Assembly: GCA_947305645.1 (NCBI GenBank)
Contig: CAMZEC010000014.1
Coordinates: 1-43,017, forward strand
DNA from: an uncultured Bacteroidales bacterium
GTDB lineage: Bacteria; Bacteroidota; Bacteroidia; Bacteroidales; UBA932
Direction: 5' to 3'
DNA: 43,017 nucleotides
Shown: positions 32,283 through 40,655 of the stretch, piece after piece
How the letters are laid out: every line of letters begins with the position of its first letter
How positions within the stretch are numbered: the first letter of the stretch is position 1
Made by a program: the position numbers and the translations under genes
The notes under the pieces: generated by a model
The model's input: only the letters and a program-made list of their open reading frames with translations
Databases searched by the model: none
Told to the model about the DNA's origin: nothing

Positions 32283-32833
32283 TACAGCCGATTTATCTCT
32301 ATGGGTCAGAGGTGCTTCGCGAAAGGGCTGCCGAGGCCGACCTGAGCAAAAAAGACGAACTGAAGCAGCTGATAGTGGACCTGAAAGATACGCTCCAGCG
32401 TTCCGAGGGTTGCGGTCTCGCCGCACCCCAGATAGGCGTGAGCCTGCGTGTAATTATTGTCGACGGTGACGAGATGACTGAGGTCTATCCGTACCTCAAA
32501 GGCTTCAAGCGCACCCTCATCAATCCGGTTGTACTGGAAGAAAGCGAAGAGCAGTGCGAATATGAAGAGGGCTGCCTGAGCGTGCCGGGCGTGTATTGCA
32601 ATGTCCGCCGCCCCGTCCGCATCAAAGTCCGCTATTACGATGAAGACCTTAAGGAGCAGGTTGAAGAATTCGACAAATTCGGCGCCCGCATGGTCCAGCA
32701 CGAACTGTCCCATCTGGACGGCGTCCTTTTCACCGACCTTGTGGCTCCCATTCGACGGAAGATGATTGCCAAGAAGCTGGTTAATATTTCTCATGGCAAA
32801 GTCGCCACCAGGTATAATGCGAAAATCAAATAA
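32279..32833 (+). CDS. def: Peptide deformylase (cytoplasmic)
   Basis: 184 residues. Motif 1 GCGLAAPQIG (44-53, Gln51), motif 2 EEGCLSVP (96-103, metal ligand Cys99) and motif 3 QHELSHLDG (140-148, HExxH) are all intact. It removes the formyl group from the first methionine of new proteins, an essential step. There is no signal peptide, in contrast to the lipoprotein homologue at 8476-9063. It shares four bases with ruvX upstream and 17 bases with the large surface lipoprotein gene downstream. Confidence 0.97.
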   Translation: MIQPIYLYGSEVLRERAAEADLSKKDELKQLIVDLKDTLQRSEGCGLAAPQIGVSLRVIIVDGDEMTEVYPYLKGFKRTLINPVVLEESEEQCEYEEGCLSVPGVYCNVRRPVRIKVRYYDEDLKEQVEEFDKFGARMVQHELSHLDGVLFTDLVAPIRRKMIAKKLVNISHGKVATRYNAKIK

Positions 32834-35800
32834 TCTGTTTTTCGTCCTTCGTCTTGCCGCCGCGCTTTCGGTATCCGCTTGCAGCACGGTGAGCATAGAT
32901 GTGGTATCAACCGGGAACGATGAAGATGCTTGCTCCCTTTTGGAACTGAGTGCCTTTACGGAGTCGCCGAACGGCAAGGCTACCCTCGATTTGCCCCATG
33001 TCCTTTGGAATGACAATGACTGCATAGCCGTTTTCGACGGCTCTTCCAGGCGGATATTCACAATCAGGGAAGGAAGTAATCAGGGAAGTTCGGCTACTTT
33101 CGTCGGAGAAGCATCCGCCGGTGCCGCCGACCTGTACGCGGCATTTCCGGAATCGGCTGCCGAAGCTTGCGCGGACGGTTTGTTGACCATTAGTGTGCCA
33201 TCCGTCCAGCGTGTTCCGGAAGGCCGGTCGGCCGATTCCGGCGCACTGGTCGCCGTGGCCCGTGCACAGGCGGGAACACTCCAATTCCACAATGTACCTT
33301 CGCTGTTGCGCATCAATCTTCAATCATCCGACATAAGTTGCGTACTTTTGAGAGGAAAGGATCTTTCCGGAAAGATACAGTCGGATGCTGACGGCAACGT
33401 CTCCAGCACGGTTTCGACATGTGATTATGTTAAATTGTTCCCTTCAGGGGATACTTTCGTTCCCGGAACGTATTATGTGGCTGTTATACCCGGCAAAGCT
33501 TCGGCTGGTTCTTTTTCTGTTTCCCTGATACGCTCCGATGCATGTTCATGCACTCGCACTTCCCATTCCGACAACGATTTCCGGCGCAGCGTGGTACTTG
33601 ATGCAGGGACACTGGATACATCGGCATCCTGGAGTAAGGTAATACTTACCCGCGAGCAGTTGTTTGCCTGGAATGCCACACGTGATGAGTCGGACACTTC
33701 CGACAAGGTGAGCCTTGGCGCAGATATCGATATGGAAGGCGTTGCCTGGACAGCCCGCGATTTTTCAGGCTCTTTTGACGGGCAGGGGCATAAGATATGG
33801 AACTTCAAGACCGATTCTTCCGGTTACTCTGGATTCCTGCGTGAAATGAAGGGTGAAGCTGTCCTCAGCAATGTTGTCGTGGGGTCTTCTGACGGTGTCA
33901 ATCCTGATGGGACGAGCGTCATCCGACATAGTTCGTCTTCCAACAACTATACGTGGTACTATGCCGGGCTGGTAGCAAAGGCTTCCGGCAACAGCTCAAT
34001 TACCGGCGTCATCAATTTCGCTACCGTTGAAGTAGCCGCCAACTCCACATCCAAAACACGAATCGGAGGTGTCGTGGGCAATTGGAACAGCAGCGGAACT
34101 ATTCAGAACTGTTTCAACTACGGCGCCGTTCGCAATCTTGCGTCCAGGACGGGGCAGAAGTCCGAATCCGATACCACTCTGGAGCCCAGTATAGTTGGAG
34201 GGGTGATTGGCTTCCTGGACCTGCGCTCCTCAATCTCCGACTGCTCCAACTGCGGCCCGGTAAGCAGCTCCAATCCGGCCGTGTCTGCAATAGGCGGTGT
34301 AGTGGGTTATGACGGACGCGGCTCCACATTGACTGAATGCCATAACAGCGGATCCGTGAGCCAGGCGTCCTCTACGATAAGCAACGACTGTTCGATTGCC
34401 GGCGTTCTGGGCTATGCGAAAGGCTCTTCCGGAGCCTACGGCTACATCTCGGCCTGCACCAACGAAGCTGCAGTTTCTGCTAAAGGAAACGGCAAGATAA
34501 TGCGTATCGCAGGCGTTACCGGATATACCGACTATTACACCGTAGAATCTTGTACCAATCGCGGCGAAGTGAGTTTTTCCAATACTTCCGCTACAACCGG
34601 ATATATTGCAATAGGCGGCGTAGTATCCCACACATATCACGGTTGCGTGGTACATGACTGCCGCAACGAAGGAGCAGTGAGTTCCGTTAAGCCGCAAGTA
34701 AACCGTATTGGCGGAGTCGTGGGCAATCTGAACGCCAGTTCAATAAGTGACTGCGTTAATTCAGGCACGGTAACCCTGGACCTTTCCGCCCGTGAGATAG
34801 ACAACTGGGAGGGGATAGGGGGCATAGTCGGGTTCTCCGAGGGAGATACCGGGAACCGTGCGGTCACGGGCTGTACAAATGAGCAGGGAGGAGTGGTTTC
34901 GGCAATCGTAAATACAAATGGCAGAAGCGATTATCAGCGATGCGCGGCAGGCGGGATTATCGGCATGCCTTTTACTTCAATGACCGTGTCTCGTAATATT
35001 AACAGGGCCGTGGTCACTTTGAAGAATCTGCATTCAAGCGCTCCCTATGCTTATGCGGGTGGCATTGTCGGTCAGGACAGCGGCGCCCAGTCGGCATCTT
35101 GGATCACGGAGAACATCAATTACGGCTTGGTGCAGTTGGTCTCCGGAAAGAGCGGCTACTGCGGTGCCGGAGGGCTCTTCGGCAACTTGGCGAACGCTTC
35201 CCAGGTTAGCGGCAACTGTAGTTTCGGTGATGTCTCGGGTACGGTAGCAGGGGCTGTGTCCGGTGTTAACGCTCTTTCTTTCAGCGCGGTAGTATGTGAT
35301 GCCCTAGCTGTAAATGGTGTCAAATATGCAGGAGCCGCTGACAAGCAGGCCTGGGCTTCGCCGCAATCGTCCGGTACCATTACTTTGGATGTGCGGCAGC
35401 ATTCCGGAGACGAAACGGGCAGTACCGGAGCCCTCCAGGCTCCTGGGGATCCCGGCAACAAGGTGGTGGCGCATAGGGGCGGAGCAACGGAAAGCGGTTA
35501 TCCGGACAATTCCAGGCAGGGGCTTCGCTATGCCATGGGGCTCGGTTGCTATGCCTCCGAGTGCGATATTTACTGGACGAAAGACAATAAAGTTATAGTT
35601 GCTCATGCCAATTCGGAGGATAAGATTAACGGTTTGCACCCCTGGGAGGCAACAGCCGCAGAAATTATTGCAGCAGGGCGCCTTTCCAACTCGGAAACCA
35701 TTCCTACCCTGGAAGAGTTCCTGGATATAGTAATGGAGACTGGCAGCAAAACCAAGCTGATACTTGATATCAAGATGATAGACACTCCGTCCAATGACTT

Positions 35801-36248
35801 TGAGCATCCTGCCAAGGCTGCGTTAAGGGCCCTTGAGATCATTCAGGAAAAGAGGGCCCAAAACTACGTTGAATTCATTTGCACCAGTTACGAACAGGTG
35901 ATGCAGAGAGTAGCTCCTTCTTTGAAGTCCGCCGGTATTCCGTGCGGATGGATGTGCGGCTATATTACTGCCAGCTCTTTTAAGAATAAGGGCTATACCG
36001 ACTGGGCTAATTTAAACGCTCGTGATCATTTTAAAGGAGTAGAAGGATCTTCTTACAACCGTTCAATAGCGGAGTTTAAAAATGCCGGGCTGAAACTGAG
36101 CGTTTTCCATATCGATAAGAAATCCGGAAACAGCAGCGCGGTTTATTCAGACGCCGAAGTAAAGATGTTCCTGGACGAGTATGACTATCTGCGTTGCATA
36201 ACAACCAACTATCCTTCCTGGCTCATCAACAAGACAGCAAACTTATAA
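32817..36248 (+). CDS. Large lipoprotein: fimbrillin-like domain, GLUG-type repeats and glycerophosphodiester phosphodiesterase domain
   Basis: 1143 residues from the ATG at 32817, which gives a lipoprotein signal (LRLAAALSVSAC, Cys22). Three parts follow. Residues about 30-270 resemble the Mfa/fimbrillin-like domain (VLWNDNDCIAVFDG and DLYAAFP). Residues about 415-810 hold some eleven repeats of the form GGVVGxxxxxxxIxxCxNxGxV, a GLUG-like beta-helix. From 880 comes a GDPD domain with HRGG (His886), ECD (Glu915, Asp917) and VAHAN (His930), the catalytic and metal residues of glycerophosphodiesterases. The protein is probably surface-exposed or periplasmic, held by lipid, and would hydrolyse a glycerophosphodiester at its C-terminus. 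The start overlaps def by 17 bases. The combination is unusual. Confidence 0.85.
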   Translation: MRKSNNLFFVLRLAAALSVSACSTVSIDVVSTGNDEDACSLLELSAFTESPNGKATLDLPHVLWNDNDCIAVFDGSSRRIFTIREGSNQGSSATFVGEASAGAADLYAAFPESAAEACADGLLTISVPSVQRVPEGRSADSGALVAVARAQAGTLQFHNVPSLLRINLQSSDISCVLLRGKDLSGKIQSDADGNVSSTVSTCDYVKLFPSGDTFVPGTYYVAVIPGKASAGSFSVSLIRSDACSCTRTSHSDNDFRRSVVLDAGTLDTSASWSKVILTREQLFAWNATRDESDTSDKVSLGADIDMEGVAWTARDFSGSFDGQGHKIWNFKTDSSGYSGFLREMKGEAVLSNVVVGSSDGVNPDGTSVIRHSSSSNNYTWYYAGLVAKASGNSSITGVINFATVEVAANSTSKTRIGGVVGNWNSSGTIQNCFNYGAVRNLASRTGQKSESDTTLEPSIVGGVIGFLDLRSSISDCSNCGPVSSSNPAVSAIGGVVGYDGRGSTLTECHNSGSVSQASSTISNDCSIAGVLGYAKGSSGAYGYISACTNEAAVSAKGNGKIMRIAGVTGYTDYYTVESCTNRGEVSFSNTSATTGYIAIGGVVSHTYHGCVVHDCRNEGAVSSVKPQVNRIGGVVGNLNASSISDCVNSGTVTLDLSAREIDNWEGIGGIVGFSEGDTGNRAVTGCTNEQGGVVSAIVNTNGRSDYQRCAAGGIIGMPFTSMTVSRNINRAVVTLKNLHSSAPYAYAGGIVGQDSGAQSASWITENINYGLVQLVSGKSGYCGAGGLFGNLANASQVSGNCSFGDVSGTVAGAVSGVNALSFSAVVCDALAVNGVKYAGAADKQAWASPQSSGTITLDVRQHSGDETGSTGALQAPGDPGNKVVAHRGGATESGYPDNSRQGLRYAMGLGCYASECDIYWTKDNKVIVAHANSEDKINGLHPWEATAAEIIAAGRLSNSETIPTLEEFLDIVMETGSKTKLILDIKMIDTPSNDFEHPAKAALRALEIIQEKRAQNYVEFICTSYEQVMQRVAPSLKSAGIPCGWMCGYITASSFKNKGYTDWANLNARDHFKGVEGSSYNRSIAEFKNAGLKLSVFHIDKKSGNSSAVYSDAEVKMFLDEYDYLRCITTNYPSWLINKTANL

Positions 36249-36273
36249 CTGAATATTGATTGTTTTTGCGTAA

Positions 36274-36909
36274 ATGAAGACTACGATAATGAAAAGAATT
36301 GCATTAATCATTGCCGTTGCCGCAGCGCTCGGCGCCGTTTGTCACGCCCAGGATAATGCCAAGGCAGCCCTGGATGTAATAATGACCAGAACCAGCATAC
36401 GCAACTTTACCGGAGAACCCGTATCTCAGGAGCAGCTGGAGACCATTCTCAAAGCCGGTATGGCTGCCCCTACTGCCATGAACGGCCAGCCGTGGCGTTT
36501 TGTCGTGGTAACTGACAAGGAAAAGATTGCCAGTGTTTTTGCCGCCGGCCCCCGCAGCGGTATGTTTAAGACTGCAGGCGCTGTTATAGTGGTCTGTGGT
36601 GAATCTACTTCGATGCGCAAGCCTTTCCGCCAGCCCGATGCTCCCGCAACCGAACAACCCAACATGTTCTGGTATGAAGATTGTTCCGCAGCTGCCGAGA
36701 ACATACTTCTGGCTGCCCACGCCCTTGGGCTCGGTGCCGTTTGGACTGCCGGATATCCCGGTATGGAGCGTGTGAAGCCCATAGCCGAGGCGCTGGGAAT
36801 CCCGGAGAAAGTCATTCCCCTGTGCGTGATTCCCGTAGGCGTACCTGCAGAGAATCCCGCCCCCAAGGACAAGTGGAAACCGGAGTACATCCACTGGAAC
36901 CAGTGGTAA
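36274..36909 (+). CDS. Exported nitroreductase-family flavoprotein
   Basis: 211 residues with a signal peptide ending VCHAQ; an ATG at 36289 would also give it. The body is a nitroreductase: MTRTSIRNFTGEPV (FMN phosphate contact by the Arg-Ser-Ile-Arg region), AAPTAMNGQPWRFVVV, AAENILLAAHALGLGAVWTAGY and a C-terminal VIPVGVPAENPAPKDKW. The family uses FMN and NAD(P)H to reduce nitro groups, quinones or flavins. An exported copy is odd because NAD(P)H is not found in the periplasm; flavin would have to arrive there too. It lies 25 bases after the GDPD fusion gene. Confidence 0.88.
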   Translation: MKTTIMKRIALIIAVAAALGAVCHAQDNAKAALDVIMTRTSIRNFTGEPVSQEQLETILKAGMAAPTAMNGQPWRFVVVTDKEKIASVFAAGPRSGMFKTAGAVIVVCGESTSMRKPFRQPDAPATEQPNMFWYEDCSAAAENILLAAHALGLGAVWTAGYPGMERVKPIAEALGIPEKVIPLCVIPVGVPAENPAPKDKWKPEYIHWNQW

Positions 36910-36930
36910 GCGCTTGTTGAGGATTTTTGC

Positions 36931-36938
36931 TATATTTG
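36931..36938 (+). promoter_or_regulatory. -7 box of the phosphohexomutase operon
   Basis: TATATTTG fits TAnnTTTG, 37 bases before the ATG at 36976, in a 66-base gap. A properly spaced -33 box is not evident. It would drive the phosphohexomutase, M23-LysM and miaB genes. Confidence 0.55.
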
Positions 36939-36975
36939 TGAGTTAACAAACATAATTAATAACATATTTAACGTT

Positions 36976-38343
36976 ATGGGAGCATTTCATGCATACGATA
37001 TCCGCGGAATCTATAATGTAGATTTCGACAAAGACGTGGCCTACAAAGTAGGTTATTTCCTGCCGGAACTTCTCAAGACAGACAAGGTCCTGGTGGGACG
37101 CGACTGCCGCCTTTCCGGCCAGGAGATTCATGACTACCTCATCAAAGGTATAACTGACGCCGGTGCAGATGTAGACGACATTGGTTACAGCAGCACGCCT
37201 CTGGTTTACTTCGGAACTGCGAATTACGGCTACAAGGCTTCCGTCCAGATTACGGCAAGCCATAACCCGCCGGAGTACAACGGCATGAAGGTAAGCCGCG
37301 AGAAGGCCCTCCCCGTGGGCCTGGACACCGGCCTTGGCCAGATTAAGCAGTGGATAGACGAGGGCCGTCCCACTCCTCCCGCCGCAAAGAAAGGTGTGGT
37401 TAAGGAGATAGATATCAAGCCTGACTATATCAAGTTCCTCAAGCAGTACAAGGGCGACTACTCCAACCTTAAGATAGCGTTTGACCTTTCCAACGGCATG
37501 AGTACTCTCTTTGCCAAGGAAATCTATAAGGGCGAAAATGCCGAATATCTCTTCGACGAGATGGACGGCCGCTTCCCCAACCACGAGCCCAACCCTCTCA
37601 TCCCCAAGAACGTAGAGCCTTTGAGGGAGCTCGTGCGCAAGTCCGGAGCCGACATTGGCGTAATCTATGACGGTGATGCAGACCGCGTGATGTTCGTGGA
37701 CGACAAGGCCCGCTTCTGCCCTCCCGATCTCATGATTGCCCTCATGGCATACTATTTCTGCGACGAAAGAGGCGCAAAGAACCCCCGCGTGCTGCAGGAA
37801 ATCCGCAGCTCCAAGGCGGTCGGCGAATTCCTCGCAGACTATAATGCTGAAGTGCATACATGGCGTGTCGGACGTGCTTTTGCAGCTCCCAAGCTCCGCG
37901 AGATAGACGGTCTCTGGGGCGGCGAGCTTGCCGGCCACTATTATTTCAAGGATTTCTTCTACAGCGATAGTGGCATGCTGGCTTCCATCATCGTGCTGCG
38001 TATAGTCAGTGCCCTCAAGAAGCAGGGCCGTACGCTCAGCGGCGAGATCGATAAGCTCACCCGCTATCGTAACTCCGGCGAGATCAACTTCCGCGTCGAG
38101 GATAAGAAGGGCGCTATGGACGCCGTTCGCGAGTACTTCCTCGGGGCCGAGAAGGCAGACGCATTCATGGATTTCGACGGCTATCGTGCCGAGTTCCACG
38201 ACTGGTGGTTCAACATCCGTCCTTCCAACACCGAGCCTTACCTCCGTTTCATCTGTGAGGCCACGACAGACGAGGTGCTGAAGGAGAAGATTGCGAAGGC
38301 TCAGGAGATTGTTGAGAAGCAGTTTGGAGGAGTTCGCGCCTGA
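36976..38343 (+). CDS. Phosphomannomutase/phosphoglucomutase
   Basis: A 455-residue alpha-D-phosphohexomutase. Domain 1 carries the phosphoserine loop TASHNP (93-98, Ser95), domain 2 the metal loop DGDADR (232-237), domain 3 the sugar-binding GGELAGHYYF (about 315-324) and domain 4 the phosphate-binding RPSNTEPYLR near 415. It interconverts 1- and 6-phosphates of mannose and/or glucose, supplying sugar nucleotides for envelope glycans. Sugar preference cannot be decided. Its TGA stop and the next ATG share one base, so the M23-LysM gene is coupled to it. A long opposite-strand frame here is a shadow. Confidence 0.95.
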   Translation: MGAFHAYDIRGIYNVDFDKDVAYKVGYFLPELLKTDKVLVGRDCRLSGQEIHDYLIKGITDAGADVDDIGYSSTPLVYFGTANYGYKASVQITASHNPPEYNGMKVSREKALPVGLDTGLGQIKQWIDEGRPTPPAAKKGVVKEIDIKPDYIKFLKQYKGDYSNLKIAFDLSNGMSTLFAKEIYKGENAEYLFDEMDGRFPNHEPNPLIPKNVEPLRELVRKSGADIGVIYDGDADRVMFVDDKARFCPPDLMIALMAYYFCDERGAKNPRVLQEIRSSKAVGEFLADYNAEVHTWRVGRAFAAPKLREIDGLWGGELAGHYYFKDFFYSDSGMLASIIVLRIVSALKKQGRTLSGEIDKLTRYRNSGEINFRVEDKKGAMDAVREYFLGAEKADAFMDFDGYRAEFHDWWFNIRPSNTEPYLRFICEATTDEVLKEKIAKAQEIVEKQFGGVRA

Positions 38344-39350
38344 TGAGAAGATTCTGCATATTGATTTTTAGCCTTTTAGGCCTCTGTAACGCATACGCTC
38401 AGGTAGACAGCCTGAGCGTAGTTGCCGTCGAAGAGAACTACACTGTCTTCGCCCAGGGAATCGGTGCGCCTGTGGACACTCTCGACGTCGGCGACCGCCG
38501 CATACGAATCGTTCTGCGGGACGATAACACCTGGTTCCTTATCAAAAACATCGAGGCGCTGGCGGAGGACGAGTTGTTCACTTCCTACTGGAGCGAGCAC
38601 GTCGTAAATCCTTATACCAAGGAACCCTTCGACAGCATCCATTATCGCACGACCATCTGCCTGGTTGATTCCGTGAGCCACTTCGTATCTCCGACCAAGG
38701 GCAAGGTGTTCTCGAAATTCGGCATCAGGCATGGCCGCCCGCATACCGGCTGCGACATTCCGTATCCCACCGGCACGCCGGTCTATTGTGCTTTCGACGG
38801 CCGCGTGCGTCTTGCCGAACGCCACCGTGGCTACGGCAACCTCATCATCGTGCGCCACGAGAACGGCCTGGAGACATCCTACGGCCACCTCTCCCGTATC
38901 GACGTGAAACCTGGCCAATGGGTGCATGCCGGTGATCTCATCGGCCTTGGAGGCTCCACCGGCCGCTCAAGCGGACCGCACCTGCACTTCGAGACGCGTT
39001 ACCGCGGGCATGCCTTCGATCCCGAGTGGATAGTCGATTTCGAAAGCGGCACCCTTCGCAAGAACGTATTCGTGCTGCGCCGCAGCTATCTGTCGGCCCA
39101 CAGCAAATACGTGCCTCAGTCCATTGACGAGGAGGAGGAAATCTATATGACGGAGGAGCAGATACGGGCGGAAGAGGAACGTATCGCCAAGGAGCGTGCG
39201 GCCATGAAGTATCACACCATACGCTCCGGAGATACTCTGTCCGGCATAGCAAAGAAGTACGGGACGACCGTCTCGCACATCTGCAGCCTCAACCAGGGAC
39301 TCAAGCCGACCACGACGCTCAGCATAGGCCGCAAGATAAGAGTAAAGTGA
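38343..39350 (+). CDS. M23 peptidoglycan endopeptidase with LysM domain
   Basis: 335 residues with a signal peptide (LLGLCNAYAQ, 1-20). An M23/LytM domain (about 115-225) has GRPHTGCDIPYPTGTPV with the first zinc ligands (His and Asp), YGHLSRIDVKPGQWVHAGDLIG, and SSGPHLHFETR with the catalytic HxH. A charged helical linker (EEEEIYMTEEQIRAEEERI) leads to a C-terminal LysM (about 292-334, YHTIRSGDTLSGIAKKYGTT) that binds glycan strands. It should cut peptide cross-links in the periplasm or regulate an amidase. All zinc ligands appear present, so it is probably active. Its end overlaps the miaB start as GTGA. Confidence 0.94.
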   Translation: MRRFCILIFSLLGLCNAYAQVDSLSVVAVEENYTVFAQGIGAPVDTLDVGDRRIRIVLRDDNTWFLIKNIEALAEDELFTSYWSEHVVNPYTKEPFDSIHYRTTICLVDSVSHFVSPTKGKVFSKFGIRHGRPHTGCDIPYPTGTPVYCAFDGRVRLAERHRGYGNLIIVRHENGLETSYGHLSRIDVKPGQWVHAGDLIGLGGSTGRSSGPHLHFETRYRGHAFDPEWIVDFESGTLRKNVFVLRRSYLSAHSKYVPQSIDEEEEIYMTEEQIRAEEERIAKERAAMKYHTIRSGDTLSGIAKKYGTTVSHICSLNQGLKPTTTLSIGRKIRVK

Positions 39351-40651
39351 AAAAACTGTATATAGAAACATACGGATGCCAGATGAATGTGGCGGACACC
39401 GAAGTGGTGTTCGCCCTTTTGGCACCTCACGGCTATGTTCGCACGGAAGATATGTCCGAGGCCGACGTAATCATGGCCAACACCTGCTCCGTGCGCGACA
39501 ATGCGGAGCAGCGTATCCATGGCCGTATCGAACAGTTCAACCTGCAGAAGCGCGCCCGCCCGGAGGTGATTGTAGGTATTCTTGGCTGCATGGCCGAACG
39601 CATGAAGGAGGAACTGCTGGAAAGCGGAAAGGTTGACATTGTGGCCGGCCCCGACGCTTACCGTTCCCTGCCCGTGCTGCTTCAGAATGTTGCCCCCGGA
39701 AAGCCGCAGATAAACGTACAGCTGTCCCGGGAGGAGACGTATGCCGAGATAGTCCCGGTGAGACTGGACAAGAACGGCGTATCCGCCTTTATCTCCATAA
39801 TGCGCGGATGCAACAACGTATGTTCCTATTGCGTAGTCCCATATACCCGCGGGGCCGAACGCAGCCGCGACTGGCATTCCATCGTTCGGGAGGCTTGCAA
39901 ATGCTTCGAAGACGGCTACAAGGAGGTGACGTTGCTGGGGCAGAACGTAGACTCCTACAAATACGAAGATTGCAACTTCGCCGCTCTGCTGAAGATGGTA
40001 GCGGAGGCCTGCCCGGGTTTGCGTGTCCGCTTCTCTACCTCCAATCCTCAGGACATCTCCGACGAGGTGCTGCAAGTGATGGCTTCGCATGACAATATAT
40101 GCCACCACATCCATCTTCCCGTCCAGTCAGGGTCCAACCGGATGCTGGAGAAGATGAGGCGCCGCTATACCCGCGCGTGGTATCTGGACAGGGTGGCTGC
40201 AATCCGCCGATACATGCCCGACTGCGCCATTTCTACCGACGTTATCGCGGGCTTCTGCAGCGAGACGGAAGAAGACCATAAGGACACCCTTTCGCTGTTC
40301 GAGGAAGTCGGCTTCGACGCTGCCTTTATGTTCTACTACTCGGAACGCCCCGGTACGCTGGCTGCCCGCAAATACCCTGACGACGTGCCCCAGGACGTGA
40401 AGACCCGCCGCCTGGAAGAGATTATCGCCGTACAGAACCGCCTTTCACTGGAGAGCAACCGGCGGGATATTGGCAAGCGCTTCACCGTGCTGGTGGAGGG
40501 CCCGTCAAAACGCAACCCCGCCGAACTTTGCGGCAGGGCAGGCAACAATAAAATGTGTGTCTGGCCGGATACGGATCACCGTGCCGGTGATTTCGTGGAG
40601 GTGGAAGTCCTCGACTGCACCCAGGCCACGCTGCTTTGCAGGCTGGTGTAG
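39347..40651 (+). CDS. miaB: tRNA-2-methylthio-N6-dimethylallyladenosine synthase MiaB
   Basis: 434 residues starting at a GTG that overlaps the preceding stop (GTGA). The N-terminal methylthiotransferase domain holds Cys11, Cys47 and Cys81 for one iron-sulfur cluster; the radical SAM motif is CNNVCSYC (Cys155, Cys159, Cys162) followed by PYTRGAERSR. A TRAM domain (from about 370, RRDIGKRFTVLVEG) ends the protein. It adds the methylthio group to A37 of tRNAs that read UNN codons. The gene converges with the WG-repeat gene across four bases. Confidence 0.97.
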   Translation: MKKLYIETYGCQMNVADTEVVFALLAPHGYVRTEDMSEADVIMANTCSVRDNAEQRIHGRIEQFNLQKRARPEVIVGILGCMAERMKEELLESGKVDIVAGPDAYRSLPVLLQNVAPGKPQINVQLSREETYAEIVPVRLDKNGVSAFISIMRGCNNVCSYCVVPYTRGAERSRDWHSIVREACKCFEDGYKEVTLLGQNVDSYKYEDCNFAALLKMVAEACPGLRVRFSTSNPQDISDEVLQVMASHDNICHHIHLPVQSGSNRMLEKMRRRYTRAWYLDRVAAIRRYMPDCAISTDVIAGFCSETEEDHKDTLSLFEEVGFDAAFMFYYSERPGTLAARKYPDDVPQDVKTRRLEEIIAVQNRLSLESNRRDIGKRFTVLVEGPSKRNPAELCGRAGNNKMCVWPDTDHRAGDFVEVEVLDCTQATLLCRLV

Positions 40652-40655
40652 TTGA

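Noticed and set aside
34065..35235. Possible tandem DNA repeat or CRISPR-like array in the GLUG region
   Set aside because: The repeats are at protein level (GGVVG...CxNxG) with variable length and little nucleotide identity, so this is protein domain structure and not a DNA array.
36943..38199. Minus-strand open frame of 418 codons across the phosphohexomutase gene
   Set aside because: Antisense to all four phosphohexomutase domains; no family features, so a shadow.
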